Origin: Rhodopseudomonas sp.
GTDB lineage: Bacteria > Pseudomonadota > Alphaproteobacteria > Rhizobiales > Xanthobacteraceae
Direction: 5' to 3'
DNA: 59,245 nt
NCBI RefSeq assembly: GCF_013377015.1
Contig: NZ_JACABA010000001.1
Coordinates: forward strand, 1,385,501-1,444,745
Shown: positions 16,957-26,116 of the stretch, piece after piece
How the letters are laid out: every line of letters begins with the position of its first letter
Numbering within the stretch: position 1 is the first letter of the stretch
The notes under the pieces: generated by a model
Database searches by the model: none
Told to the model about the DNA's origin: nothing
What the model saw: only the letters and a program-made list of their open reading frames with translations
Translations under genes and position numbers: made by a program

Positions 16957-17529
16957 ATGGGCTTGCTCGACATACTCAACGGCATGCAGAACGGCCCGCG
17001 CGGTCCGGCGGACCCCAACGACAAGAGCGGCGGGATGTCGAAGATCACAATGGCGATCCTCGCACTGCTTGCCTACAAGGCCTACAAACACATCAATAGC
17101 GGCGGCCAGCCGGCACCCGGCCCGGCCGGCAACCGGCCGATGCCGATGCCACCTCCGGTGAATGCCGGGTTGCCCGGCAGCGGCGGTCTAGGCGATCTGC
17201 TGAAGGGCGGCCTCGGCGGCTTGCTCGCGGGCGGCGCCGCGGGCAGCATTCTGAGCGGCGGGCTCGGCGATCTGCTCAAGCAGTTCCAGCAGAGCGGCCA
17301 CGGCGACACCGCCAATTCATGGGTGGGTCCCGGGCCGAATCGGCAGATCGCGCCAAACGATCTGGCGAACGCGCTGGGCGCGGATCAGATCGAGATGCTG
17401 ACGTCGCAGACCGGCCTGTCGCGCGAGGAGCTGTTCGAGGGCCTCAGCCAGCAACTCCCGGAAGTCATCGATCGGCTGACGCCGGATGGCCGGTTGCCGA
17501 CCGAAAGCGAGGCGTCGCGCTGGATCTGA
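16957..17529 (+). CDS. YidB-like (DUF937) protein
   Basis: A 190-residue protein beginning MGLLDILNGMQNG, with a short hydrophobic stretch (ITMAILALLAYKAYKHI), a Gly/Pro-rich middle and the YidB-type core. The sequence WVGPGPNRQIAPNDLANALG followed by LTSQTGLSREEL and LPEVIDRLTPDGRLPTE is the family signature. The ATG at 16957 follows AGGGAG by six bases; an ATG six bases earlier abuts that site. Function of the family is unknown; members are cytoplasmic or membrane-associated. A small membrane protein gene follows 53 nt downstream. Confidence 0.87.
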   Translation: MGLLDILNGMQNGPRGPADPNDKSGGMSKITMAILALLAYKAYKHINSGGQPAPGPAGNRPMPMPPPVNAGLPGSGGLGDLLKGGLGGLLAGGAAGSILSGGLGDLLKQFQQSGHGDTANSWVGPGPNRQIAPNDLANALGADQIEMLTSQTGLSREELFEGLSQQLPEVIDRLTPDGRLPTESEASRWI

Positions 17530-17582
17530 TTCACGTCCGAATTCGTTGCTGATTGCCGCAATCTCAGGAAAGGACGACCGCC

Positions 17583-17861
17583 ATGAGTGGCATTCTCTGG
17601 ATCATCCTCGTCGGCTTCGTCGCGGGCATCATTGCGCGACTGATTTCTCCCGGCCCGAACAATCCCGCCGGTTTCCTGCTGACCACCATGCTGGGGATTG
17701 CCGGGGCGTTCCTCGCTACCTTCATCGGCCAGGCGATCGGGCATTACGGCCCGAATCAGGGTGCCGGCTTCATCACCGCAACGCTCGGCGCGCTGATCGT
17801 GCTGTTCATCTGGAACCGGCTGGTGGCCCGACGGATGATCTCTGATCCCGGTAACAGGTAA
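17583..17861 (+). CDS. GlsB/YeaQ/YmgE family membrane protein
   Basis: A 92-residue protein with three transmembrane segments, of the transglycosylase-associated / YeaQ family. It starts MSGILWIILVGFVAGIIARLISPG, the family signature, and has the following FLLTTMLGIAGAFLATFIG helix and a final helix TATLGALIVLFIWN. The ATG at 17583 is preceded by GGAAAGGACGACC. Members are often stress-induced in other bacteria, but no clear stress promoter is seen here. It probably forms a two-gene unit with the YidB-like gene. Confidence 0.9.
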   Translation: MSGILWIILVGFVAGIIARLISPGPNNPAGFLLTTMLGIAGAFLATFIGQAIGHYGPNQGAGFITATLGALIVLFIWNRLVARRMISDPGNR

Positions 17862-17871
17862 GCCTCTCAGT

Positions 17872-17953
17872 CGTCATTGCGAGCGAAGCGACGAAGCAAT
17901 CCAGGAGCCGAGCGCCCGGTATCCCGGATTGCTTGGCTTCGCTCGCAATGACG
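17872..17953. repeat. palindromic intergenic repeat (CGTCATTGCGAGCGAAGC type)
   Basis: An 82-bp inverted repeat with outer arms CGTCATTGCGAGCGAAGC and their complement, and an inner GCAATCC/GGATTGC pair. It fills the space between the convergent membrane protein and SDR genes and may work as a two-way terminator. The same family is at 26022-26105. Confidence 0.85.
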
Positions 17954-17979
17954 GATTCAACCGCTCGCGCGCCGAACGC

Positions 17980-18762
17980 TCAGCCCACCAGATGCAATCC
18001 TGAATCCATCCGGACCAGCTCGCCGGTCATGTTGCTCGATTGCGGCGTTGCCAGGAAGCACACCAGCGCTGCGACGTCCTCGGCGGTCGATGCGACCTTG
18101 AGCGGCACCTTCGCTGTCACCATTTCGCGAACCTGCTTAGCCCCCTCGACGCCGCGGCCCTTGGTGAACCACGGCGTATCGATATAGCCCGGGCAGACCG
18201 TGTTGACGCGGATCAGCGGTGCCAGCGCGCGCGCCAGCGACAGCGTCATCGAATTCAGCGCCCCCTTGCTCGCCACATAGGCGATCGACGACCCAACGCC
18301 GCTGATGCCCGCGATCGACGAGACGTTCACCACCGCCGAGGCGCGGCCCGACGCATTGGCGCCGGCCTCCAGCAACGCCCGCGCGGCGCGGACCATCTGG
18401 AACGGTCCGATCGTGTTGACCGCGAACAGCCGCTGAAAATCCTCCGCCGACAGCCCGTCGAGATTGCCATGCGCCATATGCTTGGTGGTCCCGGCATTGT
18501 TGATCAGCGCGTCGAGCCGGCCCCATGGCGCCGCCGCCGCGACGATCCGCTTGCAATCGTCATCCTTGGAGACGTCGCCCTGCACCACGATCACTTCACC
18601 ACCCGCGCTGCGGCAGGAATCGGCGGTCTGCTCGGCTTCCTTCTGGCTCGACGAATAATTGACGACGATCCGCGCACCATCCTTGGCCAGACTTGCCGCG
18701 GTGGCGGCACCCAGGCCGGACGCCGATCCGGTGACGATCACACACAATCCGTCCTTCGACAT
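17980..18762 (-). CDS. short-chain dehydrogenase/reductase (SDR)
   Basis: A 260-residue classical SDR. VIVTGSASGLGAATA near the N-terminus is the TGxxxGxG cofactor motif; NNAGT follows at about residue 88; the catalytic Ser/Tyr/Lys are in VVNVSSIAGISG and YVASKGALN. The C-terminal CPGYIDTPW is also typical. The ATG at 18762 follows GGGAG; upstream in-frame extension is not conserved-looking. The motif NYSSS after strand beta-2 favours NADPH. Substrate unknown. It is divergent from the acyl-CoA dehydrogenase operon and may belong to the same pathway. Confidence 0.92.
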   Translation of the reverse strand: MSKDGLCVIVTGSASGLGAATAASLAKDGARIVVNYSSSQKEAEQTADSCRSAGGEVIVVQGDVSKDDDCKRIVAAAAPWGRLDALINNAGTTKHMAHGNLDGLSAEDFQRLFAVNTIGPFQMVRAARALLEAGANASGRASAVVNVSSIAGISGVGSSIAYVASKGALNSMTLSLARALAPLIRVNTVCPGYIDTPWFTKGRGVEGAKQVREMVTAKVPLKVASTAEDVAALVCFLATPQSSNMTGELVRMDSGLHLVG

Positions 18763-19047
18763 CTGCACTCCCTGCGGTGTTGTTTCGAGCTGACTTCGCC
18801 GTGACGGGAATCCACCATATTCGCTGCGAAGTCGAGAGCAAGTTTGGCAAAGCCCGCACTGCGGAATAAGTGCGCGAACGCCGCTCGCCGGCCGCGCCCG
18901 CATGCCCTCGCCGCAGGGCGATCTGCCGACAACGGCGCTTGTCATCGCGAGAGCTTTTCCGCATCATGCCGCGCAACAACAATGGCAGCACCCCATGCCC
19001 GGCAGCGATTTGCCGAATGAGATGTGCTTGTGCGAACGGGGAACGCG

Positions 19048-20112
19048 GTGACGGAGAGCGAGAATATTGTCGCCGAGACTGCGGAACGAATTTTCGCGGA
19101 CCTCGCGGACGCGCAGACCATCAACGGCAGCAAGGACGGGGCCTGGAAGGGTCCGCTGTGGCATGCGCTGGCCGAGGCCGGGCTGCCGCTGAGCTGGGTG
19201 CCGGAGGATTGCGACGGCTCCGGCGCGTCACTCGCGGAAGGTTTTGGCGTGCTGAGCGCGGCCGGGCGTTCCGCGCTGGCGGTGCCGCTCGCCGAGACCA
19301 TGCTGGCGGGCTGGCTGCTGGCGCAAGCGAAGATCGCCTCGCCCTCCGACACCATGACCGTTGCGCCGGCCAATCCGAAGGATCGCATCGCGCTGAATGC
19401 CGACGGCACGCTGTCGGGTCGCGCGCGCGGCGTTCCATTTGCCAAGGGCGCGCGATTCATCGCGGTTCTGGCGCACGGCGCCGATGGCATTGCGATCGCA
19501 CTGGTCGCGATCGCGTCCTGCCGGATCGATCCCGGGCTCAATCTCGCCGACGATCCGTCCGACACCGTGATCTTCAACAACGCCAAGCCGCTGGTGCTGA
19601 AGCCTGCGCCGGCCGGCTTCGACCAGACTGCGCTGATGCTGATGGGGGCGGTGACGCGCAGCCTGCAGATCGCCGGCGCGCTGGAATCGATGCTTGAGAT
19701 CAGCGTGCGCTATTCCAACGAGCGCGTCGCGTTCGAGAAGAAGATTTCGAAATTCCAGGCGGTGCAGCACAATCTGGCGAAGCTCGCGGGCGAGACTTCC
19801 GCGGCGCTGGCCGCCGCAAGTTCGGCCGCCGACGCCATCGCCAATGCGGAGGCGTTCGACGACGCGCTGTTTCTAGAAGCCGCCGCAGCGAAAATCCGTT
19901 GCGCTGAAGCCGCCGAAAAGGGCGCCGCAATCGCCCATCAGGTGCACGGCGCGATCGGCTTCACCCAGGAGCATATCCTGCATCGCTACAGCTTGCGGGC
20001 GCTGGCCTGGCGCGACGATTTCGGCCACGAGAGCCATTGGGGCGTTGAACTCGGCAAACTGGTCGCGGCGCGCGGCGCCGACGAATTGTGGCCGCTGGTG
20101 GCGTCGCGCTGA
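19048..20112 (+). CDS. acyl-CoA dehydrogenase family protein (partner subunit)
   Basis: About 354 residues, starting at GTG 19048 (a GTG at 19024 is the alternative). The protein is shorter than usual in the middle beta domain. The C-terminal helical domain is well formed: RVAFEKKISKFQAVQHNLAKLA is the FAD/tetramer motif, and AIAHQVHGAIGFTQEHILHRY is the standard end. Together with the 386-residue dehydrogenase 24 nt downstream it resembles two-subunit acyl-CoA dehydrogenases such as PimC/PimD or actinobacterial FadE pairs. The pair would oxidise an acyl-CoA at the alpha-beta bond and pass electrons to ETF. It may be the non-catalytic or half-site subunit. Confidence 0.87.
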   Translation: MTESENIVAETAERIFADLADAQTINGSKDGAWKGPLWHALAEAGLPLSWVPEDCDGSGASLAEGFGVLSAAGRSALAVPLAETMLAGWLLAQAKIASPSDTMTVAPANPKDRIALNADGTLSGRARGVPFAKGARFIAVLAHGADGIAIALVAIASCRIDPGLNLADDPSDTVIFNNAKPLVLKPAPAGFDQTALMLMGAVTRSLQIAGALESMLEISVRYSNERVAFEKKISKFQAVQHNLAKLAGETSAALAAASSAADAIANAEAFDDALFLEAAAAKIRCAEAAEKGAAIAHQVHGAIGFTQEHILHRYSLRALAWRDDFGHESHWGVELGKLVAARGADELWPLVASR

Positions 20113-20136
20113 TACGCCTAGAGGGACGAGACCAAC

Positions 20137-21297
20137 ATGACCGCAGCCCTTCGCTTCGATCCGATCCGCCTGCCGCCCGAATGCGAGGTGCTGCGCCAGG
20201 AAGTCCGCGCGTTTCTCGCCGACGAGATCGCCGCCGGCACCTTCGATCCGCACAAGCCGCAACGCGAAGACTCCGACGCGCCGGAATTTTCCCGCCGGGT
20301 CGGCGAGCGCGGCTGGCTCGGCATGACCTGGCCGAAGAAATATGGCGGCCACGAGCGCAGCTTTCTGGAGCGCTACGTGGTGACCGAGGAGATGCGGGTC
20401 GCCAACGCGCCGACCCGCCGCTTCTTCGTCGCCGACCGGCAAAGCGGCCCGGTGCTGCTGAAATACGCCCCCGAGCATATCAAGATGGATATCCTGCCGC
20501 GGATCTGCCGCGGCGAGGTGTGTTTCTCGATCGGCATGAGCGAACCGAATTCCGGATCCGACCTGTTCGCCGCCAAGACCAAGGCCACCAAGACCGACGG
20601 CGGCTTCCTGATCAATGGCAGCAAGATATGGACCACCTCGGCGCATATCGCCGACTACATGATCGCGATCTTCCGGACCTCGCCGTCGACCAAGGAAAAC
20701 CGCCGCCACGGCCTGACCCAATTCCTGGTCGACATGAAAAGCCCGGGAATCAAGGTCAATCCGATCGCGCAGATGACGGGCCTATACGAATTCAACGAGG
20801 TGGTGTTCGAGGACGTGTTCGTTCCCGACGACCACATGCTCGGCGAGATCGACGGAGCCTGGAAGCAGGCGACCTCCGAACTCGCCTATGAACGCTCCGG
20901 GCCGGAGCGCTTCCTGGAAACCTACTACGTGCTGACTGAGCTAGTCCGCGCGGTGGGGCCGAATCCCGATAGCCGTGGCGCCGAAGGCATCGGCCGGCTG
21001 GTGGCGCAGCTGCACACCATGCGGCGGATGTCGGTATCGGTCGCCGGCATGCTGCAAGCCGGCCGCGAGCCGGTAGTGGAAGCCTCTATCGTCAAGGACA
21101 TCGGCACGATCTGGGAACAGCAGCTGCCGCATCGGGTGCGGGAACTCGCAGCCTTCGTCGATTCGGATGCGTCGAATCACGCTACCCTCGACGAGCAATT
21201 GGCGTTCGCGATCAAGACCGCACCGAAGCTGACGATCCAGGGCGGCACCACCGAGGTGTTGCGCGGCATCATCGCGCGCGGACTCGGCCTGCGCTAG
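20137..21297 (+). CDS. acyl-CoA dehydrogenase
   Basis: A 386-residue flavoprotein with complete acyl-CoA dehydrogenase architecture. CFSIGMSEPNSGSDLFAAKTKA is the first FAD signature. KIWTTSAHIADY follows in the beta domain, and the end LTIQGGTTEVLRGIIARGLGL is the second signature. A GPERFLETY segment near residue 253 lies where catalytic or flavin residues occur in related heteromeric enzymes. The ATG at 20137 is preceded by GAGGGACGAG. It is the second gene of a three-gene unit with its partner dehydrogenase and a crotonase-fold enzyme, a typical beta-oxidation layout. Confidence 0.93.
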   Translation: MTAALRFDPIRLPPECEVLRQEVRAFLADEIAAGTFDPHKPQREDSDAPEFSRRVGERGWLGMTWPKKYGGHERSFLERYVVTEEMRVANAPTRRFFVADRQSGPVLLKYAPEHIKMDILPRICRGEVCFSIGMSEPNSGSDLFAAKTKATKTDGGFLINGSKIWTTSAHIADYMIAIFRTSPSTKENRRHGLTQFLVDMKSPGIKVNPIAQMTGLYEFNEVVFEDVFVPDDHMLGEIDGAWKQATSELAYERSGPERFLETYYVLTELVRAVGPNPDSRGAEGIGRLVAQLHTMRRMSVSVAGMLQAGREPVVEASIVKDIGTIWEQQLPHRVRELAAFVDSDASNHATLDEQLAFAIKTAPKLTIQGGTTEVLRGIIARGLGLR

Positions 21298-21373
21298 TGC
21301 CGCGGCAACGCGGTCGTAGCGGTAGCGCGCGGCGGCTGACACGACTTTCAACGACATGATGACCGGAGAGACC

Positions 21374-22180
21374 ATGACCAGCTATAAAGACATCGGCGTC
21401 GAAACCAATGGCCACGTCGCCATCATCGAGATCCGCAAGCCGCCGTTCAACTTTTTCGACATCATGCTGATCCAGCAGATCGCCAATGCGCTCGACGAGA
21501 TCGACGCCGATCCGGAAATCCGCGCCACCGTGCTGTGCGCGGAAGGCAAGGCGTTCTGCGCCGGCGCCGATTTCGGCGATCCGAAACGCAAGGAAACCGA
21601 GGCGGCCGCCAAGAGCGGCGATCCCGCCGACAATCTCGGCTCGATCGGGCACCTTTATACGGAAGCGGTGCGGATCTTCCGCGCCAAGAAGCCGATCGTC
21701 GCCGCGGTGCAAGGCGCCGCGATCGGCGGCGGACTTGGGCTCGCGGTGTCGGCGGATTTTCGCGTCACCTGTTCGGAGGCACGGTTCGCGGCGAATTTCA
21801 CCAAGCTCGGCTTTCATCCTGGCTTCGGCCTAACCGTGACGCTGCCCGAACTCGTCGGCAAGAACAACGCCGAACTGATGTTCTACACCAGCCGCCGTCT
21901 CACCGGCGAGGACGCCTTCAAGATCGGGCTCGCCAATCTTTTGGTGCCGCAGAACCAGGTGCGCGCCGAGGCGCTGAAGCTCGCGCGCGAGATCGCCGAA
22001 TGCTCGCCGCTCGGCCTGCTATCGACGCGGGCGACGATGCGCGGCGGTCTCGCCGACCGCGTCATGGCCGCCACCAAGCACGAACTCGCCGAACAGACCT
22101 GGCTGCGCGCCACCGACGACTTCAAGGAAGGCGTCAAGGCTACCGAGGAACGCCGCGTCGCGAATTTCAAGGGACGGTGA
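21374..22180 (+). CDS. enoyl-CoA hydratase/isomerase (crotonase) family protein
   Basis: A 268-residue crotonase-fold protein. The first oxyanion-hole segment is LCAEGKAFCAGADFG and the second is VQGAAIGGGLGLAVSADFRV. The helix that normally carries the first hydratase glutamate (PE-x-x-LG) reads ANFTKLGFHPGFG, so the acid/base residues are not those of a standard hydratase. The ATG at 21374 follows GGAGAG; an ATG six codons upstream is less well placed. It closes the acyl-CoA dehydrogenase unit and probably acts on its enoyl-CoA product, possibly as hydratase, isomerase or hydrolase. Confidence 0.9.
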   Translation: MTSYKDIGVETNGHVAIIEIRKPPFNFFDIMLIQQIANALDEIDADPEIRATVLCAEGKAFCAGADFGDPKRKETEAAAKSGDPADNLGSIGHLYTEAVRIFRAKKPIVAAVQGAAIGGGLGLAVSADFRVTCSEARFAANFTKLGFHPGFGLTVTLPELVGKNNAELMFYTSRRLTGEDAFKIGLANLLVPQNQVRAEALKLAREIAECSPLGLLSTRATMRGGLADRVMAATKHELAEQTWLRATDDFKEGVKATEERRVANFKGR

Positions 22181-22186
22181 GGCTGC

Positions 22187-22285
22187 CCTCATGGTGAGGA
22201 GGCGCTGTTGCGCCGTCTCGAACCATGAGAGCATGCGGCCCATCCTTCGAGACGCGGCCCAACAGGGCCGCTCCTCAGGATGAGG
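22187..22285. repeat. palindromic intergenic repeat (CCTCATGGTGAGGAGGCGC type)
   Basis: A ~99-bp element starting CCTCATGGTGAGGAGGCGC and ending GCTCCTCAGGATGAGG, with a central CTTCGAGACGC. It separates two convergent genes. Related copies are at 44504-44606 and 54078-54199, so it is a dispersed family. Confidence 0.87.
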
Positions 22286-24418
22286 TCATTTTCGTTGAAG
22301 GTCAGTCGTGGTCAGCACCACCAGCGCGTCGACGATGGTGACGCCTTCGCCGACCGGATGCACCAGCACCGGGTTGAGTTCGATCTCGGCAATCTGATCG
22401 CGAGCGGTCGATGCGAGCTGCGAGATCTGCGCGATCAGTTCCGCCAGCGCACCGACGTCCGCTTTCGGCGCGCCGCGAAAGCCGTGCAGCAGCGGCGCGG
22501 CTTTCAACCCGTCGAGCATCGCGCGCGCATCCGCCGTGCTGACCGGCGCCGGCCGCCAGACCACATCCTTGAACAACTCGGTGATGACGCCGCCGAGGCC
22601 GACCATGACCATCGGCCCGAACGTCACGTCCTGCAGGGTACCGATAATGATCTCGACGCCCTTGCTCGCCATCGGCGCCACCAGCACGCCCTGGATCGCT
22701 GCGCTGGGCCGATGGGCGCTGGCATTTGCCAGCAGCGCGTCGTAAGCGGCCAGCGCCTGCTCCATGGTTGCGATGTTGACGCGTACGCCACCTACCTCGC
22801 TCTTGTGCGCAATGTCGCGGGACTGGATCTTCATCACCAGCGGAAAGTCCGCGCCGGCCATCGCGGCGGTGAGCCCGGCCTTTTCCTCGACAAGAATCTC
22901 GTCCGGCAGCGCAACGCCGGCGGCGCGCAGCAATCGCTTACTGTCGTATTCGGACAGCGCGCCGCCTGACAAATGGCGCGACAGATCGAGCGGCGTTGAC
23001 GGCGAAATCTCGGGCTCCGCCGATAGAATGAACCGGCTGTGCTGCACCAGTTGACGGAGCGCGACGGCGATATGGGTCAGACCCGACAGCACTACGACGC
23101 CGGATTCGGCGAGGCCCTTGCGGGCGAAGTTCGACGGCAACGTGTAGGAATAGAACACCACCGGCTTGTTCTGCGCGCCCATCAGCGGCGTCAACTCGGC
23201 AGCCTTGAACGGCATCCTCGTTTCGCTCGACAGCGAGATCACCACCAGGATGATGTCGATCTCATCGGAGGCGTCGAGCAGGTCGATGGTCTTCTGCAGC
23301 CCGCCGCTGTGCACCGCCTGCGCGGTGATGTCGACCGGATTGCGCGCAGAGCCGTAGGACGGAATCAGCGCGCGGATCGACGCCTGCAACGGCTCGGAGA
23401 GTTCGGGCACCTGCAGGCCCTGGGCGCAGACTGCGTCGGCGCCCCAGATTCCCGCGCCGCCCGACACCGTGACCACCGCGACCCGGTCGCCCCGCGGCAG
23501 CGGCGACGTGGTCAGCACCGCGGCGATAGCGACCGCTTCGTCGAGATCGTTGGAAACAATGAAGCCGTATTTGGCGAACACCGCGTCATAGGCCGCGGTC
23601 CATCCGGCCATGCTGGCGGTGTGCGAGGCCGCGGCGCGCTCGCCGGCGCCTGAGCGGCCGACCTTGGTGACGATCACCGGCTTGCCCGCTTCCGCGGCGC
23701 GCCGCGCCGCCGCCAGGAATTTCTCGGTGTCGCGAATGCCCTCGACAAACAGCAGGATCACGTCGGTCGAGGGGTCCTGCACCAGGTAGTCGAGGCATTC
23801 GCCGGCGCCAAGATCGGATTCATTGCCGGTCGAGATCACGTTGCTGAGCGCGATGCCCAGCGCACGGGCGCGGTTGTAGAACGCAAAGCCGATCCCGCCG
23901 GACTGCGCGACGATCCCGATCCGCCGCGTCGTCGCCAGCAGCCGCGGCGCATCCGGCTTGACGTCGACGGTCGGGCTGAAGGTCGCGGCGATCTGCTTCG
24001 GCTCGTTGAAAAACCCTTCGGCGTTCGGCCCCGAAATCCGCATCCCGGTCGCGCGCGCGAAGTCGGCGATCGCCTGCTGCATGGCGATGCCGTCGCCGCC
24101 TTCCTCGCCGAAGCCCGACGAAATGATCACCGCATTCGGTATCTTGGCATCGGCGCATTCGCGTAGCGCGCCAAGGACGGCGCGGGCCGGAATGATCACG
24201 ATCGCAAGATCGATCGGCCGGCCGATTGCCGCGACCGAGGGATAGCAGGCCAAGCCGCCGATATCCGGATAGTTGGGATTGACCGGATAGATCTCGCCCG
24301 GAAATTCGTTCTTGCGCAGGAAATTCAGCAGCAAGCCCGGAATCTTCACCGGGTCGCGCGACGCCCCGATGATCGCAATACTGGACGGCGAAAACAACGA
24401 GTCGAGCGGATGCGTCAC
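22286..24418 (-). CDS. acetate--CoA ligase (ADP-forming) family / acyl-CoA synthetase
   Basis: A 710-residue fused alpha-beta NDP-forming acyl-CoA synthetase. The N-terminal CoA-binding domain begins LFSPSSIAIIGASRDPVKIPG. SGPNAEGFFNEP and VAQSGGIGFAF mark the succinyl-CoA-synthetase-like ligase domain. SHTASMAG carries the likely phospho-His relay residue. The C-terminal ATP-grasp begins near LPDEILVEEKAGL and includes the VMKIQSRDIAHKSEVGGV motif. The start is a GTG at 24418 overlapping the VOC gene stop by 4 nt. It activates a free acid at the cost of ATP to ADP. Substrate unknown; the crotonase and VOC neighbours suggest a branched or dicarboxylic acid. Confidence 0.92.
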   Translation of the reverse strand: MTHPLDSLFSPSSIAIIGASRDPVKIPGLLLNFLRKNEFPGEIYPVNPNYPDIGGLACYPSVAAIGRPIDLAIVIIPARAVLGALRECADAKIPNAVIISSGFGEEGGDGIAMQQAIADFARATGMRISGPNAEGFFNEPKQIAATFSPTVDVKPDAPRLLATTRRIGIVAQSGGIGFAFYNRARALGIALSNVISTGNESDLGAGECLDYLVQDPSTDVILLFVEGIRDTEKFLAAARRAAEAGKPVIVTKVGRSGAGERAAASHTASMAGWTAAYDAVFAKYGFIVSNDLDEAVAIAAVLTTSPLPRGDRVAVVTVSGGAGIWGADAVCAQGLQVPELSEPLQASIRALIPSYGSARNPVDITAQAVHSGGLQKTIDLLDASDEIDIILVVISLSSETRMPFKAAELTPLMGAQNKPVVFYSYTLPSNFARKGLAESGVVVLSGLTHIAVALRQLVQHSRFILSAEPEISPSTPLDLSRHLSGGALSEYDSKRLLRAAGVALPDEILVEEKAGLTAAMAGADFPLVMKIQSRDIAHKSEVGGVRVNIATMEQALAAYDALLANASAHRPSAAIQGVLVAPMASKGVEIIIGTLQDVTFGPMVMVGLGGVITELFKDVVWRPAPVSTADARAMLDGLKAAPLLHGFRGAPKADVGALAELIAQISQLASTARDQIAEIELNPVLVHPVGEGVTIVDALVVLTTTDLQRK

Positions 24419-25179
24419 GCGACGAGCCGGAAGTCGACGCCGGCCAGCGCGAAAGAATCGCCGGAGATCTCGAGCCCCTTCGCCCGGGCGGCCTCACGAA
24501 CGCGCGTCACGTCGCTCACCCTGAACGTCAGTGCAGTCATCGCGTCACGGCTGCCTTCGACGAAGTGAAATGTGCAATTGACTAACACGATCTCGGCGTC
24601 GCCATTGGCGCCCGTGGTTGCCGGGATCCCGACGATGCGGCCCCAATGCTGCGCGAGGTCGTGCGGATCGGGGCTTTGCATTTCGACCGCGACGAGTGCC
24701 TGCGTCACATCCTTGCGGATCGCCTGCTGCCAGTCGGGCCCGGCCGGCGGATAAGGGCCGAGGATGTCGTCGCTGCCCGCTGTGTGGTTGAACTCGATGA
24801 AAGCGGCGCGGCAATCGCGCGGATGCAGTTGCACGCCATGATACGGCGCGTGATCGATCACGTTGGCGATGCGGACGCCGAGCGCCTCAGCGGCGCGCCC
24901 GCGCGCGTCGGGATCGGCGCAGGAAAAAATCGCCATGTAGCCGCCACGGCCGCCGGTTCGTTCGATGAAGCGGCCGGCCGCGGTGCCCGGCTGTGTCGGC
25001 GCCACCACTTCCAAGAGCGTGGTGTCGACCGGCAGCAGCGCGTTCTCAAGGCCGTATTTGGCGACGTTACCGTCGCGGTAACAGATCCGCAGCCCCATGA
25101 TCGCCGCGATGTCGCTCACCACCGGTTCGAGGCTGGGAGCGACCAGACAGATCTGGCGCAGCCGAAGCGTGTCGGTCAT
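24415..25179 (-). CDS. VOC (glyoxalase-like) superfamily protein
   Basis: A 254-residue protein made of two vicinal-oxygen-chelate modules. It begins MTDTLRLRQICLVAPSLEPVVSDIAAIMG, and the first module contains ENALLPVDTTLLEVVAP, a typical glyoxalase-like strand pair. The ATG at 25179 is one base after the crotonase stop, and its own stop overlaps the synthetase GTG. The middle position in a crotonase-VOC-synthetase operon suggests an isomerase, epimerase or lyase role on a CoA ester, but metal ligands cannot be confidently assigned. Confidence 0.83.
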   Translation of the reverse strand: MTDTLRLRQICLVAPSLEPVVSDIAAIMGLRICYRDGNVAKYGLENALLPVDTTLLEVVAPTQPGTAAGRFIERTGGRGGYMAIFSCADPDARGRAAEALGVRIANVIDHAPYHGVQLHPRDCRAAFIEFNHTAGSDDILGPYPPAGPDWQQAIRKDVTQALVAVEMQSPDPHDLAQHWGRIVGIPATTGANGDAEIVLVNCTFHFVEGSRDAMTALTFRVSDVTRVREAARAKGLEISGDSFALAGVDFRLVA

Positions 25180-25180
25180 C

Positions 25181-25969
25181 TCACTGGCCCTGAAACACCG
25201 GCGCGCGCTTCTCCACGAAGGCGGCGGCGGCTTCCTTGTGATCGGCGGTGTCGCCGCAGCGCGAATGATGCATCGCCTCGGCGTCGAAGCAGGCTTCCAG
25301 CGACAGCTCCTCGGCATTGTTGATGTTGCGCTTGACGTAGCCGAGCGTCACGCTCGGCCCCTGCGCCAGCGACAGCGCCAACTGATGCGCTGCCGCGCCG
25401 ACCTCGGCGTCGGGCACAACGCGCGTCACCATGCCGAGCGCCAGCGCCTCGCGTGCGCTCAGCACCGGCGAGGTCAGATAGAGTTCGCGCGCCTTGGCGC
25501 TGCCGAGCATCTTGGTCAGGAAATAGGTGCCACCGTAATCGCCGGACAGCCCGACCTTGGCGAAGGCGGTGGTGATCTTGGCGGATTCGCCGGCGACGCG
25601 CAGATCGCAAGCCAGCGCCATCGACAGACCGGCGCCCGCCGCGGCGCCGTCGATTTGCGCCACCACCGGCTTTGGCATCTGATGCAGGATGCGAGACACT
25701 TCCATGCCGCGCCGCAGATTGGCGAGCTTGGCCTCGAACGGCAGCGGGGCGCGGCTCTCCGCCATCGACTTGACGTCGCCGCCGACGCAGAACGTGCCGC
25801 CGGCGCCCTTGAACAGCACGGCGCGAACCTCATGGTCCTCCGCGGCGCGCCGCGCCGCTGCCACCAGGCCCACAACCATGTCGGCGTTAAGCGCGTTGCG
25901 ACGGTCGGATCGGTTCATGGTGATGGTCAGCAGTCCATGCTCGAGATGCTGGAGGACAATGTCGGTCAT
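25181..25969 (-). CDS. enoyl-CoA hydratase/isomerase family protein
   Basis: A 262-residue crotonase-fold enzyme, first gene of the three-gene operon. Oxyanion-hole segments FKGAGGTFCVGGDVKSM and QIDGAAAGAGLSMALACDLRV are clear. The active-site helix reads FAKVGLSGDYGG, the Asp-containing form seen in PaaG-type isomerases rather than two-Glu hydratases. The final YVKRNINNAEELSLEACFDAEA and the HKEAAAAFVEKRAPVFQG tail are standard. Probably converts the double-bond position or hydrates an enoyl-CoA. Confidence 0.92.
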   Translation of the reverse strand: MTDIVLQHLEHGLLTITMNRSDRRNALNADMVVGLVAAARRAAEDHEVRAVLFKGAGGTFCVGGDVKSMAESRAPLPFEAKLANLRRGMEVSRILHQMPKPVVAQIDGAAAGAGLSMALACDLRVAGESAKITTAFAKVGLSGDYGGTYFLTKMLGSAKARELYLTSPVLSAREALALGMVTRVVPDAEVGAAAHQLALSLAQGPSVTLGYVKRNINNAEELSLEACFDAEAMHHSRCGDTADHKEAAAAFVEKRAPVFQGQ

Positions 25970-26021
25970 TGGGATTTGCCTTCGTGATTATTGTTGTTGT
26001 GCAAATGCTGACTCAGAATCC

Positions 26022-26105
26022 CGTCATTGCGAGCGAGGCGAAGCAATCCAGGGGCTGCAAGCGAAGACTGGATTACTTCGTCGCAAGAGCTCCTCGCAAT
26101 GACGT
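26022..26105. repeat. palindromic intergenic repeat (CGTCATTGCGAGCG type), second copy
   Basis: This 84-bp copy of the family seen at 17872-17953 begins CGTCATTGCGAGCGAGGCGAAGC and ends CTCGCAATGACG. It lies just after the ABC receptor gene stop (26117) and may end its transcript. Confidence 0.85.
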
Positions 26106-26116
26106 CGTTCCGCGCC

